NCBI GenBank assembly: GCA_040389305.1
Contig: JAZKAD010000037.1
Location: 1 to 21,146 of the forward strand
DNA: 21,146 nt
Origin: JAZKAD01 sp040389305
GTDB lineage: Bacteria; Pseudomonadota; Alphaproteobacteria; Rickettsiales; Rickettsiaceae
Direction: 5' to 3'
Both the position numbers and the translations under genes were made by a program. The first letter of the stretch is position 1. Each line of letters opens with the position of its first letter. Under the pieces are notes generated by a model. It searched no databases and was not told where the DNA came from. It was given only the letters and a program-made list of their open reading frames with translations. Positions 15,681-21,146 of the stretch are shown here, in pieces.

Positions 15681-15727
15681 GCGTCAATATACGCCCTGTA
15701 TATTGACGCCTTTTACAGTTTTTTTAT
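15681..15727 (+). terminator. Intrinsic terminator after HU
   Basis: A perfect 12-bp stem, GCGTCAATATAC (15681-15692) with GTATATTGACGC (15698-15709), has a 5-nt loop. CTTTT follows, then a second T7-8 run at 15719-15726. It is the strongest intrinsic terminator in the window. Confidence 0.9.
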
Positions 15728-15735
15728 AAAGATTC

Positions 15736-15764
15736 TTGCCTATCCTTCGCGTTTTTGCTATAAT
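15736..15764 (+). promoter_or_regulatory. Sigma-70 promoter of the IalB-family gene
   Basis: TTGCCT (15736-15741), 17 bp, then consensus TATAAT (15759-15764) with the extended TGC in front. It starts just after the HU terminator. Predicted transcription begins near 15771, giving a leader of about 130 nt before the ATG. Confidence 0.68.
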
Positions 15765-15899
15765 CATCTACTAACCTTACGCTATGACCATAGTTTTTGG
15801 ACCATCGATTTGCGTTTAATTCAAACTCATTTCGATTTTATACTGTTTTTATGGTTTTAGTTGGTAACATTCACAATATTTAAATATGGAGAATTGGCA

Positions 15900-16424
15900 A
15901 TGACATCATGCACGATGCGCAAAGCGCTTTTTACACTTACTGGCCTCGCTTTGGTAACTTTTTTAGTCTTAGTTGGTAGATCGCATTACGTCGAAGCATC
16001 GCCCAAAGAAGGTCAAAAATTTGAGGACTGGACTGTAACTTGCACCAAAGAAAATAAAAAAGAAGTTTGTTTTTTATCTCAAGCATTAAGCTCTAAAGAA
16101 AACCCAGAACAAAGAGTGGCAGAATTTAGAGTGGGATATTTTGGCGACAAAACACTTAAAATGATACAACTTCTACCATTTGGAGTAATGCTTCAATCCG
16201 GAACATCAATTATTAGTGATGATAAACTTATAGCACCAGGTAAGTTCACAACCTGCCAGCCAGTGGTTGGATGCATTGCAGTATCAGAGCTAAATAAGGA
16301 ATCCCTTGATACAGTTCTAAAATCAACAGCAAACTCTGTTGGGTTACTCACTATCGAAGGTCAACAAATAAATGTTGTATTTTCTAACAAAGGCTTGAAG
16401 GAAGGAATTGATTCTTTAAAATAA
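15900..16424 (+). CDS. Invasion-associated locus B (IalB) family exported protein
   Basis: Exported protein of the IalB family, named for a Bartonella factor linked to erythrocyte invasion; its biochemical role is unclear and the family is widespread in alphaproteobacteria. I chose the ATG at 15900 (174 residues), which has GGAGA 7 nt upstream, over an in-frame TTG at 15861. The N-terminus has a signal peptide with a hydrophobic core at about 10-26 and probable cleavage near VEA. The mature domain has the family pattern: FEDWTVTC, VCFLSQAL, a central LLPFGVMLQSG strand, and the cysteine pair in CQPVVGC. It is a single-gene unit with its own promoter. A role in host contact is only an inference from the family name. 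Confidence 0.88.
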   Translation: MTSCTMRKALFTLTGLALVTFLVLVGRSHYVEASPKEGQKFEDWTVTCTKENKKEVCFLSQALSSKENPEQRVAEFRVGYFGDKTLKMIQLLPFGVMLQSGTSIISDDKLIAPGKFTTCQPVVGCIAVSELNKESLDTVLKSTANSVGLLTIEGQQINVVFSNKGLKEGIDSLK

Positions 16425-16436
16425 GAATAGCTTTCT

Positions 16437-16475
16437 CTTATATCGCTACCTCGCAAACCGGGGTAGCGATATAAG
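16437..16475. repeat. 14-bp perfect hairpin downstream of the IalB-family gene
   Basis: CTTATATCGCTACC (16437-16450) pairs perfectly with GGTAGCGATATAAG (16462-16475) around an 11-nt loop. It begins 12 nt after the ialB stop and probably ends or protects that message, but no T-run follows on either strand. Confidence 0.75.
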
Positions 16476-16502
16476 ATATTAGTAACGCCATACGCTTTAT
16501 TT

Positions 16503-16693
16503 CTAGCACCTCTCCTCTATAGACTTGCTCTTTGTCTTTGCAAAAATCTCTACAGAGCCTTCTCCTCTAGCGTGCTTTTTGAGAGCCGCCTTAAGCTCCT
16601 CTCCCTTTGATTTACTAGGAAAGAAGTTCCATTATTACCTTTTTGATTTTTTGTAAAACCGTAAGCTTTTTGAGGTGCGTTTTGGAAGGATGG
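16503..16693 (-). pseudogene. Frameshifted coding remnant downstream of coq7, unidentified
   Basis: Immediately after the coq7 stop the same frame stays open for about 25 codons (PSFQNAPQKAYGFTKNQ, then KGNNGTSF, 16693-16619). It then loses sense, while the neighbouring frame reads FFPSKSKGEELKAALKKH and on through EGSVEIFAKTKSKSIEERC to a TAG at 16503-16505. Together they look like one lysine-rich, protein-like sequence broken by a frameshift near 16620. Neither half has a start codon. I do not recognise the family. It may be the tail of a lost gene or of a small inserted element. Confidence 0.35.
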
Positions 16694-17257
16694 TTATATA
16701 CGCTTACTCAAGCCGATAGCCAATTTACACATGGCTTTAATAGTATTATAAAATATATGATAGAGGGGAGAATTAAGACTACCTTGGCTTATGGCAATCT
16801 CCTTGTGCTTTAATTCTTCTAGTCTAAATTCTTCGATTTTATCCGCCAAAGCCATTTCTTCTTTGAGATGCTTAAGGTCTTGGATCTGACTAGAATAATG
16901 CTCGTCGATCACTTCCTCTACGGCCTGGGTGCAAAGCATAGCTGTCTTAGCTCCGCATAAGCTCGTTATAAAGCCAAGAGCATAGCCTGCTGCATGCCAT
17001 AATGGCAAGAAAATAGTCGGAGTTGCTTTGCGCTGGATTATTTTGCTTGCAAAAAATGCCAAGTGCCTTTCTTCCTCAGCGAGCATATGGGTTAAAAGTT
17101 TATTGGTATCGGAATTATTGCTTCTTGAACTATTGCATATTTTTGTAGCGTCTATCTGGCCTTTATATATACGCACAGCACCATATTCTCCAGCATGATC
17201 TACCTTTATTATACTACGTATCAATTTGGGGCGATCGTGAAAATATGGTTTTGGCAT
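16694..17257 (-). CDS. coq7: Ubiquinone biosynthesis hydroxylase Coq7
   Basis: Membrane-associated di-iron monooxygenase that performs the O2-dependent 3-demethoxyubiquinol hydroxylation of ubiquinone synthesis. All six predicted iron ligands are visible: E24 in DHAGEYGA, E62 and H65 in EEERH, E114 in QAVEEV, and E148 and H151 in EELKH. At 187 residues it is the short form found in alphaproteobacteria. AAGAGG precedes the ATG. The gene follows dsbB by 19 nt and probably shares its transcript. Its presence implies aerobic respiration with ubiquinone. Confidence 0.96.
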   Translation of the reverse strand: MPKPYFHDRPKLIRSIIKVDHAGEYGAVRIYKGQIDATKICNSSRSNNSDTNKLLTHMLAEEERHLAFFASKIIQRKATPTIFLPLWHAAGYALGFITSLCGAKTAMLCTQAVEEVIDEHYSSQIQDLKHLKEEMALADKIEEFRLEELKHKEIAISQGSLNSPLYHIFYNTIKAMCKLAIGLSKRI

Positions 17258-17276
17258 AGATGTGCCTCTTAGAGAA

Positions 17277-17798
17277 TTAGGTTACTTTCGAAGACTCGAT
17301 GAGCTTCGCGTCTTCTTCCGTCTCGTAGCGATGGCCAAAATGGGATAACAATACTATAACTAGAAGTCCTATGTTGAACAATAAATTCCATTCTGTCATA
17401 GAAAGCATCAACACCTTAAACGGCGGTTTTGTACAGGTTGCAACTGACTTAGCGTATAGCATATCACGAATATCGCTAGCAGATAAACTATCAGGCATTT
17501 GAATGTCTGGGTTACATCTATCACTAGCTTCAAACACTCCACGTTCAACTCCAGTATGGTATCCTGATATCGCTATTGCTATCAGAATTGTCATAACAGT
17601 AAAAAGAGTCCATGTTCCACGTAATTTTGGCGCAAAAATTCCGCATAGCGAAAGTTTAATGAGGCCAACAAAAGGCAGCCTTTGATAAAGACAGAGTTTG
17701 CAAGGAGGAAACCCAAGAACGTATTCAGTAAAAAACGCAAGAGCTAGAGCTCCAATAGATGCGACAAGGATAAAGGGAAAGACAAGTTTATGCCACAT
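17277..17798 (-). CDS. dsbB: Disulfide bond formation protein DsbB
   Basis: Inner-membrane quinone reductase that reoxidises DsbA and passes electrons to ubiquinone. The 173 residues show four hydrophobic helices, the first periplasmic pair CKLC (C33, C36) with the conserved Arg40, and a second periplasmic pair at C95 and C122 in the loop before the last helix. The start overlaps the 3' end of the upstream Trm112-like gene by 11 nt, so translation is coupled. It lies next to coq7, which makes the quinone that DsbB uses; that link is suggestive only. No dsbA is in the window. Confidence 0.92.
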   Translation of the reverse strand: MWHKLVFPFILVASIGALALAFFTEYVLGFPPCKLCLYQRLPFVGLIKLSLCGIFAPKLRGTWTLFTVMTILIAIAISGYHTGVERGVFEASDRCNPDIQMPDSLSASDIRDMLYAKSVATCTKPPFKVLMLSMTEWNLLFNIGLLVIVLLSHFGHRYETEEDAKLIESSKVT

Positions 17799-18096
17799 TC
17801 TCTTTCAATGCTACTTTTTGCGCTGCTTTTGAAGCTCTAGAGTTGCCCTTGGACGATTCAGATTTAACGTCATCTGCATCGTGATCTGAGTCATGAGTTG
17901 ATGTCTCCTTAGACAAAGCAACTGCTTTGTCTACTCTACGTGCATGATCCGCAAGTAGCATAGGGATGCCATTTTTGACTGGATAAGCTAACCCCGCCTC
18001 AAGACTAATTAATTCTTGAGCTTCCACGTCATAGACTAAGGGACCTTTGGTCACTGGGCATACTAAAATTTTTAGTAAGTCAGATGATAATTGCAT
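17788..18096 (-). CDS. Trm112/YcaR-family small protein with a polar C-terminal tail
   Basis: Residues 1-58 form a Trm112-like domain (LLKILVCPVTKGPLVYD, then GLAYPVKNGIPMLL), the bacterial YcaR type. Eukaryotic Trm112 activates several methyltransferases; the bacterial role is not settled. As in many alphaproteobacterial versions, CPVT replaces the zinc-binding CPxC, so zinc binding is unlikely. Residues about 59-102 are an extra, low-complexity tail rich in Ser, Asp, His, Lys and Ala, roughly 40 residues longer than the usual 60. It overlaps dsbB by 11 nt. Confidence 0.9.
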   Translation of the reverse strand: MQLSSDLLKILVCPVTKGPLVYDVEAQELISLEAGLAYPVKNGIPMLLADHARRVDKAVALSKETSTHDSDHDADDVKSESSKGNSRASKAAQKVALKENVA

Positions 18097-18128
18097 GATA
18101 GACCTCGCTATTAATATTAGTTATACTA

Positions 18129-18338
18129 TTAGCCAGAATGCTTAGCGCTATCCCACGGAAGAGGCGCGCCATCAGCTCCAAGAACTAAATCACCTGATCC
18201 ATCGAATTCCGCGGCAAAAAAAGAAGATTTGCTAGTAACGAGTTTTACGGGTTTAATTTTTTGCCCTTGATACAAGAATTCTCTAGCCTGTTCACGCGTA
18301 GTTGGGTTATTTTTTGACGCGGTTTTTGCTTTAGACAT
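18129..18338 (-). CDS. Small conserved-looking protein of unknown function
   Basis: A 69-residue frame from the ATG at 18338; an in-frame GTG at 18353 would add five residues (MSSSN), and neither has a strong ribosome-binding site. The N-terminus is basic and rich in Lys, Ser and Thr. The rest (REQAREFLYQGQKIKPV, then LVTSKSSFFAAEF and a short acidic, glycine-containing end with PLPWDS) looks like a compact beta-rich domain. No signal peptide or membrane helix is seen. It lies 62 nt after ffh and 32 nt before the Trm112-like gene, in the same direction. I cannot name a family. Confidence 0.6.
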   Translation of the reverse strand: MSKAKTASKNNPTTREQAREFLYQGQKIKPVKLVTSKSSFFAAEFDGSGDLVLGADGAPLPWDSAKHSG

Positions 18339-18400
18339 ATTACTACTACTCACATTATATTAACTAATAATTACCAGTATGCATAGCAGGGAGTATTCTG

Positions 18401-19762
18401 TCAAGAAAAAAATTGTCCCATCCCGCTTCGCATCAAAGTTTTAGGGCCCATACGACTTGCTTTTTTCATCATGCTACTTATTTGCAAGTACTGCTTTAGC
18501 ATTTTATTTACATCCTGCACGGAGGTGCCTGAGCCCTCCGCTATCCTTTTACGCCTTGAGGCGTTTATGAGATCGGGCTTTCTTCTTTCTTTTTTGGTCA
18601 TGGATAATATGATTGCCTCAGAGCGCTTAACCTCCTTTTCTTTTTTACTTAAATCTACTTGGTTTAACATCTTTCCAGCCCCAGGTAACATTCCAAGTAT
18701 ACTTGCAAATCCACCAATTTTTTTAATGGAACGCAACTGAGTCAAATAATCATTCATATTAAAGAGGCCTTTTTGCAAGCGTGCAGCTGCTTTTGCCGCC
18801 TCTGCTTCATCCACAGCTTCCGCTGCTTTTTCTACAAAGGATACAACGTCACCCATGTCCAAAATGCGGCCAGCTACTCTCTCTGGTTGAAAGAGTTCTA
18901 AGTCAGAAAGCTTTTCTCCGGTGCTTAGGAACTTGATGGGCTTTTTAGTTATATATTTTATACTAAGGGCAGCACCACCCCTCGCATCGCCATCAATTTT
19001 AGACAGCACAACGCCTGTAATATTTAACTTCGCATCGAATTGCGACGCTATATTCACCGCGTCTTGACCAGTCAAAGCATCGGCAACCAATAAGATTTCT
19101 GTAGGATTCGTAAGAGCCTTAATGTCCTCAAGCTCCTTCATCATCACGTCATCTATATGAATCCGGCCAGCCGTATCATAAATGACAACATCATATCCCC
19201 CTAAACGCGCTCCTTTGAGAGCTCTTTGAACGATTTCAAGGGGCTTTTCTTCGGAGATAATAGGAAGAGAGGCAATCTCCGCAGATTTTGCTAGAATTGC
19301 AAGTTGCTCTTGAGCCGCCGGACGATAAGTATCCAGCGAGACAAGTAATATCTTTTTGCTCTGCGATTTAAGATGCTGAGCCTTAAGATAGAGAGCGAGC
19401 TTAGCACTAAATGTAGTTTTACCACTACCTTGCAAGCCTACCGTCATAATATTGACAGGTGGGTCAGCCCTTAAGTTAATTTGCCTCTCTTCCTCCGTGG
19501 AAGCGAGAAGTAATATAAGCTCGTCATGGATAATCTTCACCACCATTTGTCCGGGGCTTACAGATTTTATAACATTCTGACCTATGGCCTTATTCTTGAC
19601 GGCATCTACGAAATTCTTCACCACACTAAGTGCAACGTCTGCCTCTAGAAGTGCTACCCTTATGCCCCGCATAGCTTCATCTATTTGAGCCTCAGTAAGG
19701 ACTCCTCCGGAACGTAAACGATCAAAGATTTTAGATAAGTTACTACTTAAGTTTTTAAACAT
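18401..19762 (-). CDS. ffh: Signal recognition particle protein Ffh
   Basis: GTPase of the signal recognition particle, which binds 4.5S RNA and signal sequences and delivers nascent membrane proteins to FtsY. The 453 residues comprise the N domain (1-85), the G domain with GLQGSGKTT at 109-117, DTYRPAAQ at 144-151, DTAGR at 196-200 and SKIDGDARGG at 253-262, and a methionine-rich M domain (about 325-453) ending MRSGMGQFF. The usual alphaproteobacterial followers rpsP, rimM, trmD and rplS are absent; a small unknown gene follows. The 4.5S RNA gene is not in the window. Confidence 0.98.
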   Translation of the reverse strand: MFKNLSSNLSKIFDRLRSGGVLTEAQIDEAMRGIRVALLEADVALSVVKNFVDAVKNKAIGQNVIKSVSPGQMVVKIIHDELILLLASTEEERQINLRADPPVNIMTVGLQGSGKTTFSAKLALYLKAQHLKSQSKKILLVSLDTYRPAAQEQLAILAKSAEIASLPIISEEKPLEIVQRALKGARLGGYDVVIYDTAGRIHIDDVMMKELEDIKALTNPTEILLVADALTGQDAVNIASQFDAKLNITGVVLSKIDGDARGGAALSIKYITKKPIKFLSTGEKLSDLELFQPERVAGRILDMGDVVSFVEKAAEAVDEAEAAKAAARLQKGLFNMNDYLTQLRSIKKIGGFASILGMLPGAGKMLNQVDLSKKEKEVKRSEAIILSMTKKERRKPDLINASRRKRIAEGSGTSVQDVNKMLKQYLQISSMMKKASRMGPKTLMRSGMGQFFS

Positions 19763-19831
19763 TTTAGAAACATCTTTTTTTTATGTGGAATTTGAACTAA
19801 TATAGCTGCGATTTCTGGAAAAACAAATTAT

Positions 19832-20248
19832 ATGTCCATAGATTTGAAGGCTTTGGATTTTAGAGTAGTCGGAAGTAGTCGCAGAAAAACCGCATCAAAA
19901 TCTAGCAGTGGCGGTTTATTTTGCGACTTATTGGATGAAAAAGAAGAGGTTGCTTCGGCATCTTCTAGCTGCAATCTCAACCCATTCCTTGCTCTTCAAG
20001 AGTTCAGCAGCTCCTATGATCAAGACATACAAAAAATGAAGGAGATTGGCGCGAGCCTTCTTTCCCACTTAAACGACGTAAGATTTGACCTCATAAACGG
20101 CGATGTGGACAAAGATCATCTCATCAACCTTCAGAATGCATTAGACAAGAATTCTGTCGAGCTACAATTTCCAGAACTACAGGAAGTCATTAACTCTATT
20201 CGTATCAGAGCTGGCGTTGAACTCGCAAAGCTTGAAAAAAATAATTAG
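19832..20248 (+). CDS. fliX: FliX-like flagellar assembly regulator
   Basis: A 138-residue soluble protein. The first 45 residues are basic and serine-rich, and the rest is helical. The segments NPFLALQEF at about 50-58 and IRAGVELAKLEK at the C-terminus, with an amphipathic middle (SLLSHLNDVRFDLINGDVD), match the layout of alphaproteobacterial FliX: LALQE near the middle and RAAVELAKL at the end. In Caulobacter FliX works with the activator FlbD to couple flagellar basal-body assembly to class III/IV transcription. There is no flagellar gene nearby. The gene is divergent from ffh, with only 69 bp between start codons and no clear Shine-Dalgarno. I am fairly sure of the family; function in this organism is inferred. 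Confidence 0.75.
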   Translation: MSIDLKALDFRVVGSSRRKTASKSSSGGLFCDLLDEKEEVASASSSCNLNPFLALQEFSSSYDQDIQKMKEIGASLLSHLNDVRFDLINGDVDKDHLINLQNALDKNSVELQFPELQEVINSIRIRAGVELAKLEKNN

Positions 20249-20282
20249 ACTTCTTTTTCAATTACAATATCCCGGAACGCCA

Positions 20283-20330
20283 AAGCAGAAACTAGAAATG
20301 GCAACTGCTATGGCGGCGTAGTTTCTGCTT
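20283..20330. repeat. 12-bp perfect inverted repeat between fliX and the ankyrin-like gene
   Basis: AAGCAGAAACTA (20283-20294) pairs perfectly with TAGTTTCTGCTT (20319-20330) around a 24-nt centre. It begins 35 nt after the FliX-like stop. No T-run follows, so it is either a weak 3' hairpin or a small palindromic repeat. Confidence 0.7.
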
Positions 20331-20393
20331 ATGACAAGGGCTAAAAACGTGGGGATTACCATTCATTAATTACAAAAACCAAGCGAGGAAATA

Positions 20394-21122
20394 ATGCCAA
20401 AAGGTCTTGTAGTAGTAGGAGAAAGCTCGGCAACTGACATATCAGAGCCTGTCATTCCTGCTGATTTACCATTTCTTATCCATGATATAGATACAACCTC
20501 TGCATATGCAGACTATCATGAGCAACCTTCTTTAAAACCACTTAAGGAGATAGTGAGTGAAATAGTAGCTAAATACATGGTTGCAAATCAATATCTGCTT
20601 TGCTGGAATGTAAAAGAAGAAGAATCTGTTGTCATGGAAGTCTTCCGCCCAGTTGTTTTAGATCGTTTTAATTTGGGTGCAATAACTCATCTAAGTCTAA
20701 ACGAGAATGATGCTATGCAGTTTATAGTGTATTTCGTACTTGGTAATCCTATAGATTATGAAACTAGCGCTCAGTGTGTAAAATATGCGATGCAGCGTGG
20801 GGTTGATCTTAATCAGACATATAAAAATTGGTTTAACGAAGAACAAAGTGATGTTGTAACTCCTCTCTCACAAGCAGCTTCAAGAAATGATATGCAGTTG
20901 ATAAATTTTTTACTTGCCAATGGAGCTGTGATTACTCCTTCAGTTCTTAGGGCTATTTCTCGCAGCGTCATGCTAGGAAATACAACTCAAAAACAAATAA
21001 TAGAAGACTTTATTGCACGAGGTGTTGATATAAATATGTGCGATGACCGTGGTGGAATTTTGCATAATATGTTTTGGGCCACGCGCGATGTAGAAGATTT
21101 TGGAAGCTTTTTGCTATACTAA
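20394..21122 (+). CDS. Ankyrin-repeat-like protein, possibly truncated
   Basis: A 242-residue protein with no signal peptide or membrane helix. Residues 1-120 are unfamiliar. From about 124 the sequence shows degenerate ankyrin-like units: CVKYAMQRGVDLN, then TPLSQAASRNDMQLINFLL with NGAVI, then IIEDFIARGVDIN followed by DDRGGILHNMF. The frame stops soon after this third unit (GSFLLY). After the stop a different frame reads FEVGIW, similar to a repeat end, so the gene may be cut by a frameshift and continue beyond the window. A good GAGGAA ribosome-binding site precedes the ATG. Ankyrin proteins of host-associated Rickettsiales are often secreted effectors; nothing here proves that. Confidence 0.65.
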   Translation: MPKGLVVVGESSATDISEPVIPADLPFLIHDIDTTSAYADYHEQPSLKPLKEIVSEIVAKYMVANQYLLCWNVKEEESVVMEVFRPVVLDRFNLGAITHLSLNENDAMQFIVYFVLGNPIDYETSAQCVKYAMQRGVDLNQTYKNWFNEEQSDVVTPLSQAASRNDMQLINFLLANGAVITPSVLRAISRSVMLGNTTQKQIIEDFIARGVDINMCDDRGGILHNMFWATRDVEDFGSFLLY

Positions 21123-21146
21123 ATTAGTTTGAAGTAGGGATTTGGA

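Noticed and set aside
15861..15899. TTG start for the IalB-family protein
   Set aside because: The ATG at 15900 has a well-spaced GGAGA and gives a normal signal peptide.
1..21146. Prophage, defence island, toxin-antitoxin pair or CRISPR array
   Set aside because: No integrase, phage structural gene, nuclease-helicase set, small toxin pair or regularly spaced repeat was found on either strand.

Overview
The window is a chromosomal stretch of an alphaproteobacterium, most likely of the Rickettsiales (a Midichloria- or Jidaibacter-like host-associated lineage is my best guess). Reasons: AT-rich DNA; an alphaproteobacterial gene set (short Coq7, IalB family, Trm112-like protein without zinc cysteines, FliX, BamD); a broken-up division and cell-wall (dcw) cluster; an ankyrin-type protein; and a decayed IS630 transposase. 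The placement is inferred from gene content only. No prophage, CRISPR array or recognisable defence island is visible.

Layout. 1-353: decayed 3' end of an IS630-type transposase and an imperfect hairpin. 354-5317 (minus strand): a compact dcw operon reading mraZ, rsmH, ftsL, ftsI, murE; the expected murF and later genes are missing where the transposase remnant lies. 5318-5716: mraZ upstream region with four TGGG-type boxes at an exact 10-bp period, a good candidate MraZ operator. 5717-8282: a family-4-type uracil-DNA glycosylase (-), a divergent RluD-like pseudouridine synthase (+), and RsmI (-). RsmI and RsmH modify the same 16S rRNA nucleotide.

8384-12409 (+): a 969-residue sodium/solute symporter-histidine kinase fusion whose middle membrane module resembles the CqsS/LqsS autoinducer sensors. 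It is followed after 9 nt by a lipoprotein of the penicillin-binding-protein activator (LpoA/YraM) type. 12461-12583: a long palindrome abutting the promoter of tRNA-Arg(CCG). 12736-14969 (-): murC and bamD. 15342-16424 (+): HU and an IalB-family exported protein, each behind a similar sigma-70 promoter and a long leader; HU has a strong terminator.

16503-18338 (-): a frameshifted coding remnant, coq7, dsbB, a Trm112-like protein with a polar tail, and a small unknown protein. 18401-19762 (-): ffh. 19832-21122 (+): a FliX-like flagellar regulator and an ankyrin-like protein that may be cut short.

Most genes serve the envelope (murE, murC, ftsI, ftsL, mraZ, LpoA-like, bamD, dsbB, ialB) or translation and secretion (rsmH, rsmI, rluD, tRNA-Arg, ffh). 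The least ordinary items are the symporter/CqsS-like/kinase fusion coupled to a cell-wall lipoprotein, the FliX homologue with no flagellar neighbours, and the tRNA-proximal palindrome.
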